NCBI RefSeq assembly: GCF_963678635.1
Contig: NC_087062.1
Coordinates: 19,209,789 to 19,273,788, forward strand
Direction: 5' to 3'
DNA length: 64,000 bases
Source: Symsagittifera roscoffensis
Lineage: Eukaryota; Xenacoelomorpha; Acoela; Convolutidae
Shown here: positions 50,326 through 60,805 of the stretch, piece after piece
How positions within the stretch are numbered: the stretch's first letter is position 1
Layout of the letters: every line of letters starts with the position of its first letter
Notes under the pieces: generated by a model
The model's input: the letters and a program-made list of their open reading frames with translations, nothing else
What the model was told of the DNA's origin: nothing
Databases searched by the model: none
Position numbers and translations under genes: made by a program

Positions 50326-53300
50326 TGATAGTGACGACGCCCCCAAGCAAAGGTATGAAGTCTCGAAAGAGGAAACGGGAGGTAGAGGAGTTGAGCAGCC
50401 CGTCGGTGGATGCTGTCTCTGAGAAGAACTTGAGGGAGACTGCCCCCATGATCCTATCGCGGTGGAAGAATAGCTCCGAACCAAGGAGGCTAGCCGAAGT
50501 AGTGAAAGAGATAGAGGTCTCGACAAGTCTGGTAACGGAAGAAGATTTCAAACCTCAGAAGGCAGGCTCGAAAAAGGGTTCGACGAATGGACAAACATGG
50601 GAAGTGGATGTTGGCAAAGAATGGATCTCGAGCGAATATCAGGCAATTGGAAAACAAGTGACCAACGACCCTCTTGAGAAGAATGCGACAAGGAATACGG
50701 CTCTACCTTGGTGGGTGGCCCTAGAGACGATGAAGGAATTGGAGGACTGTCTGAAGAAGCTTGATAATGGGGTGTCCCGCAAGCGTCGCAATTGGGCTAC
50801 TCAACAAAAAGCCGAGGTCAACAAGTTAGAATTGGGAAGTCAGCTAAAGCGGACTTGGCAGAGCTTGTTGCGGGATTACTTTGAGGAGGCGATGAGAACA
50901 CCTTCGTCCGCATTGCCTCTGATGGCAAATCCCTTCGTTAGAACAGCGGAGCAGCTGTTGTTCGCGTGGAGCCTAGTGGAAATAGAATTGGAGGTATTGA
51001 CTTCACGTGACAAATTGAAATTGGGCAACAAAAGCCTAGAAGTCTATCAGATGCTGGTACAACATGCCGCGAGAGATAATTCCGGTTTGAAACTGGCGAG
51101 AAGAAAAGATGCCACTTGTTTCTTGAGGTGGATAATGTCCGTAATGACTAATAGTACCGTCCAAGCGTGTCATCAGAAGGCCATGGGGAGCAAAACCATT
51201 GAGAGAAGAGTCTCCACCGTCATAATGAACGTGTACCAGAGTACGGGGATCGAGAAAGAAGATGACTCGAGGCAATCCCTAGAGAACCATGCGAATCTTG
51301 ATGAAATACGAAGATTTTACAGCAACAAATTTGAAGAGGGGCATGATGTGCATCGCAACTTGGCCTTGGCTGAGGATTACTCGAGACCCAATAAAAAGGG
51401 AGAATATCAATACGTGTCTGGAGTGATGGGAATAGCGTACAACCCTTTCTTGAGTTCAGTGGCCGGGAGCGCTCACAGGAATCACGAGGTGACGGAGCTG
51501 TTGAAGTTTTGGATGGAGAAGATATTCGTAATCGATTCAATGGAGAGGGAGAAACCGAGCCCAGTCCTGCTACTTGAGGCGACACCCAAGGTGATAAGCG
51601 TGCCGCGCTCGAGCAAAAGAGTGGAATTGAGGATGGGGAATGGAAATAGCATGATGACTACGAATTTGGGAACGGTTTGGAAATTGCTGAGACCCTCCTG
51701 GTGTCCGCATCCCCATGCGAGCTTGATTGAAGAAGTCACGGAACGAGTGAGGCTAACACCAACAAAAGATGAGGACCTGGGAACTTTGGACATAATACAA
51801 AAATTGATGCTACCACAGAGTAAAGAGTCGGGCGAAGCAACGAGTAAGCTGGGATCAATAAAGAAGTTGAAACCTGGCAACTGTCTTGACTTGACGTTCG
51901 GAGGCGGAGGGCACACCTGTGATGGAATATCATGTGTCAGAATACAATCTTTCCAGAGAGAAGACCTAGTCGCTTGGTTTGGTGACATAACAGAAAGAGA
52001 GAAGAGCGAGGTGCAGATAATGGCTGAGTGCTATACGAACACTACAGTGAATATAGCAACAGCGCTGGGTTTCTTCTCTAGAATGTGTAGTCTGCAGTCA
52101 CTGGAGATGCTGGAGTCTGAACACCATTTGTAGACTGCGTTAGGCGTGGAGTCGTGGCCGGGGGCGTTGCAAACCACCCAGAAACATATCAGAAGGTGGA
52201 AGATTGGTCTAGAGGCGGAGATATGATTTCATGTGAGCGAAGCTTATGGTCTGCCTGTAAATGCAAAGTCCTTGATGGGATCAGTAATGGCCAACCTATG
52301 TGGAGCCATTATCCATTGCACATGGCAATAGTGGAGGTATCCAGCCAAAGGATACTAGTGGTTAAGGCCTACTCGGTACCCAAGTGCGTACGACTGGCTC
52401 GAATGTCGCATCATTCACATAGGCTGTTGAGGAAGATCCTGGGAACGGTGCCAAGTGCACAAAGAGATGACTTGAGTGAGATCTGGGGAGAAGAACTCTT
52501 GAGCTTAGAAGACGAAAACACGAGTGATTTTGAGAGACAGAATGCCATCGGGAAGCCGATGAATAGTGTCCAAGCGCAGGAGGAAAATGATATGACGCAC
52601 GAGAAAATGATGGAACTAGAGCCTCTGCTGGAAGCCTCGGGAGAACGCAATCTCCGAAGCATAGAGATTACACATGGGGAATGCCCATGCCATTGCTTGG
52701 CACAGACAGTGTGGTATCCGGAGCATTCAAACCTCTGTTTAGTGTGGGATGTGGAAGAAATTCGGTCAATCGGGTTACCCGATCATCAGCAGAAGGTGAC
52801 CATCTTGGTAGTAAGTACGATGTTGGCGTTACGATGGATCGAGGAAAATGTAACGAAATATAGGGAGTCGAAGACACCAACGGCGGAATCGATATACGCT
52901 ATAGATTACAGCAGGAGACTTGAGTTGTTTGAGACTGTATGCAAGGTATTTGCCATACCAATGGAACTCAGGCACGTATGCAGCTGCATAAAGTTTTTTC
53001 CGTGGTTTCGAGCGATATTAACATCTTGGTTGTACATGGTGACGAAAGATCACATGAAGAAATATCAAAAGGAATATTGACAGTTCCTGGCAGAAATAGG
53101 ACCGGAAGCCTTCAAGAGACCTCTGCTGACCCATCGAAATGCGATCACGACAGGTTGGAAAAGAGTCGGTAGGGTGTCTAGAGATAATTCCAAAGCAAGA
53201 GAATCGATACTGGAGGAGGACTTGGCGAAGAACGTGAGCTTGAGCCTGCACTTTTCCTTTTGCTTGAACAGGGAGTTGAAAGTGAAAGGTTTACCAAATC

Positions 53301-53467
53301 AGGCAATGAGGTTGCAGGAGCAGAAGGAGTGGATGCGATCGTTCGAACAAATGAAAGCATGGGAAGAGATCGTGATCAGCTCTGATGATGAGGAAGCGCT
53401 GCTAAGGCAGATCACGGTGTCAAGTTCATCGGGTCCTAGCACTTCGAAGGCTAGGAATACGAAGTGA
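50286..53467 (+). pseudogene. Element 2 ORF2, C-terminal part, broken
   Basis: 50286-52133 runs in one frame through the point where element 1 has its TAA (here GAA, near 51258), showing that ORF2 was one protein. Stops or shifts follow near 52131 and 53078 (TGA for Arg). The Cys-rich patch is partly altered (DLTFGGGGHTCDG near 51890), GECPCHCLAQ is intact, and the C-terminal EEIVISSDDEEALL motif is kept near 53370. Confidence 0.8.
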
Positions 53468-53901
53468 GCCGGGAGCTCAATGTGGGTTTCTTGAGTCTTG
53501 AGAGGGAAAAGAGGGGGCTCGAGTGTGAACTCGGATGAAATCCGAGGTCACGAAAAAGAAATTTTAACGAAACAAATTATTGTTATTAATATGCTATAAT
53601 TATTATATAAATCAAAATGTTGCATGACAATTTCCTGATTGGATAGGACAAAAATTTTTTAAATCATAAGCCTCAAAAGCGGAGATTTGAGGTGCAGGTA
53701 TATGAAAATTTTGATTGATGTTCAGCGATAGTGTGACAACTTTATATGGTTGTGAATTTTGGGGTGCAGATAAACTTAAGTCTGCTGCAAACTTCTGTAA
53801 ATGACCACTGGCACTGTATCTTGAGCAACACTCACTTTTCTGGGGACTCACTGGCAGGCGGCATCACGCGATGAGGACATCGATCTTGAGTCCGGGGAGT
53901 A
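53468..53901 (+). other. Element 2 3' region and polypurine tract
   Basis: No gene. It has the same AT-rich conserved block as element 1 (about 53575-53640) and ends with TCCGGGGAGTA (53891-53901) directly before LTR D. Confidence 0.75.
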
Positions 53902-54758
53902 TGTGCCAGTCGGTCATATTTGGAAGTTTGACCTTGAGGAATACGAACTACGTAATTTTGGGATAAAATTTAATTTTTCAAAAATTCGAATTGAGCCTGT
54001 CATGCCCAACTTTCTCGCGAAAACTGAAAATCTCAAAAATACAAGATCAAAACGACCAAATTACAATCGCGGGAAAGTATGTAAGCAGCGGGAAATTGCT
54101 ATTCGCAATTTCTGACATCTAAATAATACGAGAGTAGAGCTGTCCTATCTTGATACAGAAAACAAAGAACATCGAAATTCAGTTGGACCAAAGTGAACCT
54201 TCGGTGGAAAAGTGGACAGCCGAGGTGTCCCAATGGTCCAGAACCAAAACTCCATTCTCGAGATAAAACTTGTTCGATTAGAACTTAATGAATCAAACTT
54301 AATTCCCCAATTATTCTCAAGTTGCTTACTAATTTAGTTACCTCTGATTCTGGAGTGTGCTGGTATGTGAGTACCCAATTTAATTTTCTTGAGTGTGTTT
54401 TATGATTGTTATGGTGAGGTAAGGAGAGTTTTAGGTTGATCCATCTGAAATGGATTAAAGTTCCACTGTCTAATAAAAGAAACTGTACGGATTGTTCCGA
54501 CCCTGTTTTTAACGGCGTTCGCGTATTTTGGGTATTTTGAGAATTGAGTATGGGGACGTTCTTATTTTCTAGAGTGGGGGGTGGGGGTATTTTGGTAGTG
54601 GTTACTGGTTTTTAGTCTCATGTCGCAAGTGAACCGAATTGGCTCCGACTGTTCGAGGTAGAAAAACACAAGAGATAGTGTCACTGACTCTTGAGCCAAT
54701 GGTTATAGGGCCTATTTTTCTTTAACCTCATATGTGACCGAAGTAGGTGACTGTTAAA
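53902..54758 (+). repeat. LTR D (3' LTR of element 2)
   Basis: 857 bp, TGTGCC...TGTTAAA (expected TGTTACA). It reads uninterrupted across the point where LTR A is split and is followed by TTC, the target duplication, and then DNA continuous with the empty site in unit 2. Confidence 0.9.
54436..54477 (+). promoter_or_regulatory. LTR hairpin plus AATAAA (LTR D)
   Basis: Same hairpin with one mismatch (ATGGATTAA) at 54436-54458; AATAAA at 54472-54477. Confidence 0.65.
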
Positions 54759-56166
54759 TTCATACAACGAACTAACAGTCAACTTAACAGAGGCCGAAAG
54801 AAAGCTCTATGTGGAAAAAAAAGTAAACCAGAAACAAGAGTTGGTAACATTCACCCGTATTTTCCTAAGTACTCGAACTCTCCCTTGAACTGTTAGAACG
54901 TAAATAACGTTCATCCGCTATCTCTTCTCTTGAATCTGAGGGGTAATTTTTAATGCTGCATTCGAAAATGACCATCTCCTAGGGTAATTTTTATGCTCCA
55001 TTTTTCAGAGATCACGATGAGAAAATTTATAATTTGAAAACTAAATTGGAGAAACGGATAAAGTTTTTATAACACAGAGGGACTGTTCTTGTGTAGAAAC
55101 ACGTTTCGGTCGTGGGTTCTCGGCGACATACGGATCTGCAAGTGATTTCTACTCAGTCGCCCGAACGAACATTCTTTCTGGGTCAATAAATCCTTAACAA
55201 CTTTCGTAACAATAACAGCATCAGTTGGCTTTGACCGTCTCCCTAGATGGCAAGTCTTTCTTCAAGAAAAAATTGTATCTCTTTTTGAAAAATTTATACA
55301 AATAGTCGAATTTTGAAATAACACCAAAATGAGCTAAACGATAAAAACAAAACTCGGATTCTTTTCAATAATCGCAAATACTCGAAAAAGTACTCGTCAC
55401 CTATAAATATTCGATATCTGAACTCGAAATTAGTAAAATAAAATTCGAACTCGAAATAGCAATTAATCGAACTCGGCCCGAGTACTCCGTACTCGATTCG
55501 TAAACACTGCCCGTAAGTACATACCGACGGATAGTAAAGCTAGATCCTAAAACGATTGGGTAGCGTCTACATAAAGCTTTCAATACTTATAACCGTCTCT
55601 TCCACAGTCAGTTCAACGTGGTTCTCGTTAAAATTGGCCGGAAAAATAGTTACTGCTAAAAGAAAGTCAGCCGAGCCGCGCAAAGTAACTAAATTTATAT
55701 GCAAAAAATGAGCTATTGGCTGGGTCTCAGTATCCCCAGAACTCGAGGTCTGGGGATTCAATGGTGCGAAAATTATTAGGAACGTTTTATCATGTATGCA
55801 AAAATTTGTAGGTTTTTGTCATGTATGCAAAATCAAAATGGTAAACTACCGAAAGACTATAAAATGCCAATTCAAATGGCAGGGAATGTTAAAAAGTCTG
55901 GAATGATCAGGGAGTCTGGCGTTGATATGTGGCCGCGGAATTGAGGTAAGAATGAGGGTTAAGCAAAAGAGTTAAGAAATGTTTTACATTTCTCTTTACA
56001 ATAAAACTTTATAGAAATATTTACCAATTGCAAATTTGATTTTTAATCCCTGTGCAGAGTTTTTAACCAATTTTTCTAGGACTTTATCTCTTTGTTCCTA
56101 TCTCTTAAAAAGATTACTTGATGCAAAAAAATTACATTACAAAATACAAGACAACAACCAAACTAT

Positions 56167-56418
56167 TTACAAATTAAAGAATTGCCGAGCAGCTGACTTC
56201 TCGAAATTTTGCAAGTTCTCAATGGATCGCAAAGCTGGTCTTGCCTGCATCGCCGAGAGTTGTCTTGGTGGTTCGCAGATTGTAGTTCTTGGCTCTGAGA
56301 ACCCCTCATCCTCTTCGATGGTAATTAGGTTCTCCACAGATCCCTCTTCACAAAGAAAGCGGTAATCGTCGATTGGTTGAGCCACATATCTAGAGTCAGG
56401 AGTGTCGGAATAGTTCAC
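56167..56418 (-). CDS. Unknown small acidic ORF (unit 1)
   Basis: 83 codons, start MNYSDTPDSRYVAQPIDDYR, acidic in the middle (NLITIEEDEG) and Pro-containing. I recognise no family. Unit 2 has lost most of it through the 235-bp deletion but keeps the first ~20 codons. It lies in frame after the upstream minus-strand frame that ends VSEHV-stop, so it may be a second exon or a readthrough extension. Confidence 0.3.
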   Translation of the reverse strand: MNYSDTPDSRYVAQPIDDYRFLCEEGSVENLITIEEDEGFSEPRTTICEPPRQLSAMQARPALRSIENLQNFEKSAARQFFNL

Positions 56419-56419
56419 T

Positions 56420-56660
56420 CACACATGCTCAGACACTTCCTTCATCATTTGCATTGTTCCAAGTTGGTTATTTGCGGTGGGTACTTGTGTCACTACATGA
56501 TGTTCGTTGAAATCCCTACGCATCACTACCACCATGTGCCAGACTTGGATTAGGATGACCATTCTTGCCAGAAAACTCCAGAGACTGTTTCTCGCACTTG
56601 GACTCGTACTTGATCAGACAAAAATTCAACCGAGTGCATAAGGTTGCAGCTTTGCGCTGA
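56420..56660 (-). pseudogene. Frameshifted copy of small membrane-like ORF (unit 1)
   Basis: Counterpart of 60548-60805. One T is missing near 56574, so the frame stops early. The remaining codons keep VWHMVVVMRRDFNEHH and the EVSEHV end, including an in-frame 3-nt difference after the HH codons. Confidence 0.4.
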
Positions 56661-57089
56661 AAAGTTCATTTTGATCAATAAGTTGAGTAAAAGACACAGG
56701 GTAAAATAACGATTGATTTAAAATTGGGAGGAAGGTTGTTGACGGTAGTTAAAATGAAATGAAATTGAATAGAGCAGAAACAGGAGGTAATTGACGGCAG
56801 TTAAGTTGAAATTTAAAAGATTTTTAGTTAAGAAAGAGGAGTACCTTCAACTCGATTGTGTGGGTTTAACCAATGAGACTTTATTTTCCATATTTGTTCT
56901 GTAGTCATTTCCAATCAAATTTCAGCTTGGTTTTCTGGAAGTTGTACATAAAATTCGCGTCCAATCGAAAACAAAGTTCTATTTTAGGAATTTTTTAACC
57001 ATTGTCGTTTCCAATCACAAAAATGTTCTTTTATCTTAGGTTGTGGTATCCAATAAAAAACATTTTCACCTTTTAAGAACTTGAATTTT

Positions 57090-57368
57090 TCAAATAAGTA
57101 AATTATACACAAAAAAAATCGCATAAATGAACGGCCAAAAATTATTTTCTGTAAAAATAAGTACTATTGCCGATATAAGCAACAAAAGAAAAAAAATCAG
57201 AACAAGTAGCATCTCTGCAAGTTTTCTCATCAAGTCAATTAAATTTTTGTATGTAATCAATGAGAAGTTGCTGATTTTTGGTAGATTTTTTGTTTTTGAT
57301 GTAGATTTGAGAGGATAGCTCAAAATTGATGAATTTTTCAAAGCAAATCTCCGGAAATCTTGATCCAA
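57090..57368 (-). CDS. Small predicted membrane protein (unit 1)
   Basis: 92 codons with a clear hydrophobic segment (LAEMLLVLIFFLLLLISAIV) and a second near the C-terminus (FIYAIFFVYNLLI). No family recognised. Unit 2 encodes the same protein with a one-base shift in the T-run, and the residues on both sides match, which suggests real coding rather than chance. It may be a membrane gene of the decayed virus-like element. Confidence 0.4.
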   Translation of the reverse strand: MDQDFRRFALKNSSILSYPLKSTSKTKNLPKISNFSLITYKNLIDLMRKLAEMLLVLIFFLLLLISAIVLIFTENNFWPFIYAIFFVYNLLI

Positions 57369-57515
57369 ATTTGATCAAGCAAGATTTTCAACCTTGAAAA
57401 TCTTTAAAGACACGAAGAAATAAAGAACTTTGCTGCGTAGTTTTTAAAAATTTAGGAATTTGGTAGGGAATATAAAGAGTCTTTGATTTTCTATCGAACA
57501 ACTTTTTGATTAACT

Positions 57516-57809
57516 TCAAATTTTCTTAATTAAAAAAAGTTCTTTTCTAGTCAGGTGTAACTGAGCAGTAAATTTATAGCTTTGATACTCAAAACTCGGT
57601 TCAAAAGTGATTTCTTTGATTGAGAGAGTTTCCCTAAAGAAACTTTTACTCAGTCGGAGAACTTTATTTTGGACAACATAAACGTCCAAAAAATTGAAAA
57701 AAAAATTAAAAAGTGCATCTTTTTCATCGAAAAAGAAATCGCATAGAACATTTTTTTCTTGTAGAGTAACTCGAGGAAATTCAAATGTTTTTTTCGACAT
57801 TTTGATCAC
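57516..57809 (-). CDS. Conserved 97-codon ORF of unknown function (unit 1)
   Basis: Starts MIKMSKKTFEFPRVTLQEKN, with LDVYVVQ, RLSKSFFRET, IKEITFEPS and TAQLHLTRKE. Unit 2 (about 61640-61890) keeps nearly all of these with conservative changes (RLSKSLFRET, FEPSIEYQSYK, TAELHLTRKE) but has stops in the N-terminal part. The pattern of changes fits former protein constraint. It lies opposite the polymerase gene, sharing its upstream region. No family recognised. Confidence 0.45.
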   Translation of the reverse strand: MIKMSKKTFEFPRVTLQEKNVLCDFFFDEKDALFNFFFNFLDVYVVQNKVLRLSKSFFRETLSIKEITFEPSFEYQSYKFTAQLHLTRKELFLIKKI

Positions 57810-57914
57810 ATAAAGTTTTTTAATCCAAATTTATGTCTAGAAACTGCAGAGTTCTGATTGATAGATTTTCTAAAATAGAAAAATCTAGAAGTGTCTGTAT
57901 AATTAGAGAACTGC

Positions 57915-58010
57915 ATGGATGGTGACGTCACTACTATTTAAAGAACGACGTCATTACCATAAAAAGAAAAGTGCGCAGGCGATTAAGTCATTGTTAGTAT
58001 AAATACGCCT
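57915..58010 (+). promoter_or_regulatory. Promoter: CRE-like sites and TATA box (unit 1)
   Basis: TGACGTCA at 57923-57930 and GACGTCA at 57948-57954, then TATAAATA at 57998-58005. It lies between the minus-strand small ORFs and the plus-strand polymerase gene, so it could drive one or both. Confidence 0.6.
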
Positions 58011-58105
58011 ATTTTATTGGATTAAACAATTATTTTTGTTTGCCAATCAAAAACTGTCAATTGATTTTACTTCAATTTTACAATTCATTACTTCACGAAA
58101 AAAAA

Positions 58106-58780
58106 GTAAATTCGTTATTCAATTGGTATTTTAATTTTTAAATTTGGAACCTTTCGAAAGTCTCAGTTTATGTTTTTCTATTTTTTAGATATTGCTGACC
58201 CTTAACCAAAAGGAGAAAATAAAGTGTTGAGACTGTGGAAATGTGCATATTTGCCAGCACGCAGCTCGACATCGAAAAAGATGTGAAAAAAAACAAAAAG
58301 AAAATAAGTGTGCAAACTGTCATTTTTATACAAAGAGCAAAGAGGAGATAAAATACCAAACTGTCAAGAAGCATGCTCAATCAAGTTCTAAGTATTCGAC
58401 GGTTTTTCTTCCTGTGATCAAGAATTCCCAAGTTACTAGTCTCTCCGGCAGCATCGGAGAAAAGAACATGTAGCTAAGCAACGAAAACTTAGTGATACAG
58501 TGGCTGACTTGAAAAAGATTGTGGAGGAAGAAGGGGAAGATGGTGAAAAAATGAAGGAGGAGATTGTCAACATTTCCTAGTAGATACAGAGATGAAAAAT
58601 GGGAGACATGAGGTGTTTATCTTCCAATATTCCAAGTTGGATCCCAAAGTTATCAATGAGAAACTTGCAGAAGTCTTCAACAAGCTGGATTCTGCCGCTA
58701 AAATTAACATTACTCTGGGGTTTGTTCTTCAAAGTTTTGAGACTGGTTAATCTCGATGCTTCTAGGCCCATGAAAACACC
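58106..58780 (+). pseudogene. Polymerase gene 5' fragment, truncated (unit 1)
   Basis: An 84-bp intron-like segment (GTAAAT at 58106, TCTATTTTTTAG ending 58189) is followed by a degenerate Cys/His-rich segment (CGNVHICQHAARHRKRC and CANCHFY, preceded by an in-frame TGA), a Lys/Glu-rich linker, and the NKLDSAAKIN.TLGFVLQSFETG-type block. It stops at the duplication border 58780. Unit 2 has the same start joined to the rest of the gene. Confidence 0.5.
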
Positions 58781-59470
58781 AGTGGTAAAAAAGCATGAAG
58801 AACAAAGTTAATTAAGCGGATACAACCTGGACAAATATTGGAAGAAAAGCGGAATTATTAATTTGAGACGAATTAAGCGAAAAGGAGTACATAATGAGCT
58901 GATCGATAGAGGCGAAAAAACGCCTAAAAAATCAAAAAAATAACTGAACTAAACTGGATACTGAGAAGACAAATTTGGATAGACGAGTATTGAGGCGAAA
59001 AAACAATCAAAATTAAGTAATAAAACGTTTTAAGCGGAAAAAATTCCACAGCCCCCCCCACCCCCCACCACAACCTACTATTCCGTAAGCACAAAAGCAA
59101 TTTAAAACATTTGGTGCTTCATACAGCGAACTAACAGTCAACTTAACAGAGGCCGAAAGAAAGCTCTATGTGGAAAAAAAAGAAAACCGGAAACAAGAGT
59201 TAGTAACATTCACCCGTATTTTCCTAAGTACTCGAACTCGCCCTTGAAATATTAGAACGTAAATAACATTCATCCGCTATCTCTTCTCTTGACTCTGAGG
59301 GGTAATTTCTTATGCTGAATTAGAAAATGACCATCTCCTAGGGTAATTTTTATGCTGCATTTTTCAGAGACCACGATGAGAAAACTTATAAACTAAAAAT
59401 TGAATTGGAGAAACGGATAAAGTCTTTATAACACAGAGGGACTGTTATTGTGTAGAAACACTTTTCGGTC

Positions 59471-59662
59471 GTGGGTTCTCGGCAACATACGGGTCTGCAA
59501 GTGATTCTTACTCAGTCGCCCGAAGGAGAATATTCATTCTGGGTCAATAAACCTTTAACAACATTCGTAACAATAACAGCATCAGTTGGCTTTGACCGTC
59601 TCCCTAGATGGCAAGTCTTTCTTCAAGAAAAAATTGCATCTATTTTTGAAAAATATATTTAA
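59471..59662 (+). CDS. Short conserved frame in unit 2, possible C-terminal remnant
   Basis: 63 codons ending FVTITASVGFDRLPRWQVFLQEKIASIFEKYI. Unit 1 retains the last 30 or so codons with few changes but has a shift upstream. It reads like the C-terminus of a larger lost gene of the same element. A frame upstream (59118-59250, NLTEAERKLYVEKKE) is also kept in both units. No family assigned. Confidence 0.35.
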   Translation: MGSRQHTGLQVILTQSPEGEYSFWVNKPLTTFVTITASVGFDRLPRWQVFLQEKIASIFEKYI

Positions 59663-60547
59663 ATAGTCGAATTTTGAAATAACATCAAAATGAGCTAAAC
59701 GATAAAAGCAATACTCGGATTCTTTTCAATAATCGCAAATACTCGAAAAAGTACTCGTCACCTATAAATATTCGATATCTGAACTCGAAATTAGTAAAAT
59801 AAAATTCGAACTCGAAATAGCAATTAATCGAACTCGGCCCGAGTACTCCGTACTCGATTCGTAAACACTGCCCGTAAGTACATACCGGCGGATAGTAAAG
59901 CTAGATCCTATAACGATTGGGTAGCGTCTACATAAAGCTTTCAATGCTGATAACCGACTCTTCTACAGTCAGTTCAACGTGGTTCTCGTTAAAATTGGTC
60001 GGAAAAAAAGTTACTGCTAAAAGAAAATCAGCCGAGCCGCCCAAAATAACTCAAATTATATGCAAAAAAATGAACTAATGGCTGGGTCACAGTATCGCCA
60101 GACCCCGAGGTCTGGGGATTCAATGGTGCGAAAATTATTGTGAAGTTTTTATCATGTATGCAAAAATTTGTAGGGTTTGTCTTGTATGCAAAATCAAAAA
60201 TGGTAAATTGCCAAAAGACTATAAAAATCCAATTCAAATGGCAGGGAATGTTAAAAAGTCTGAAATGATCAAGGAATCTGGCGTTGATATGTGGCCGCGG
60301 AATTCAGGTAAGAATGAGGGTTAAGCAAAAAGGTTAAGAAATGTTTTACATTTCTCTTTACAATAAAACTTTATAGAAATATTTACCAATTGCAAATTTG
60401 ATTTTAAATCCGTGTGCAGAGTTTTTAACCAACTTTTCTAAGACCTTATCTCTTTGTTCCTATCTCTTAAAAAGATTATCGTCGAAAGCGGTAATTGTCG
60501 ATTGATTGAGCCACATATCTAGAGTCAGGAGTGTCGGGGTAGTTCAC

Positions 60548-60805
60548 TCACACATGCTCAGACACTTCCTCCATCATTTGCCTCGTTCCAAGTTGGTTAT
60601 TTGTGGTGGGTACTTGTGTCATATGATGTTCGTTGAAATCCCTACGCATCACTACCACCATGTGCCAGACTTGGTTTGAGATGACCAATCGTGCCAGAAA
60701 AACTCCAGAGACTGTTTCTCGCACTTGGACTTGTACTAGATCAGACAAAATTTCAACCAAGTGCATAAGGTTGTTACTTTGCACTGAGAAGATCAATTTG
60801 ATCAA
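60548..60805 (-). CDS. Small membrane-like ORF (unit 2)
   Basis: 85 codons with a hydrophobic stretch around SGVFLARLVISNQVWHMVVV and an end EVSEHV. After the TGA the frame continues with NYPDTPDSRYVAQS as in unit 1. No family recognised; the intact version of the broken frame at 56420-56660. Confidence 0.35.
   Translation of the reverse strand: MIKLIFSVQSNNLMHLVEILSDLVQVQVRETVSGVFLARLVISNQVWHMVVVMRRDFNEHHMTQVPTTNNQLGTRQMMEEVSEHV

Larger units (their letters stand above)
7140..54758 (+). mobile_element. Element 2: outer Ty3/gypsy retroelement, interrupted
   Basis: Outer LTR retroelement whose 5' LTR (7140-7833, finished by 32800-32970) and 3' LTR (53902-54758) are about 98.5% identical by eye. 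Its own internal part is 32971-53901; element 1 (7834-32799) is inserted in its 5' LTR. It is flanked by TTC on both sides (7137-7139, 54759-54761), and the empty site survives at 59117-59125. Without the insertion it would be about 22.6 kb. Both ORFs carry many stops and frameshifts, so it is non-autonomous now. Family call rests on Ty3-type RT, RNase H and a GPF integrase module. Confidence 0.85.
54759..58780. repeat. Segmental duplication unit 1, right part
   Basis: Continues unit 1 after the retroelement and matches 59118-62838. It differs from unit 2 by a ~235-bp segment (about 56118-56352) missing there, by small indels, and by lacking one 60-bp promoter repeat. It ends at CCAGTGG, where unit 2 begins head-to-tail. 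Confidence 0.9.

Noticed and set aside
55401-55583. 60-residue minus-strand frame present in both duplicated units (also 59762-59944)
   Set aside because: It is built largely from CGAACTCG-type simple repeats; conservation is explained by recent duplication and there are no protein features.
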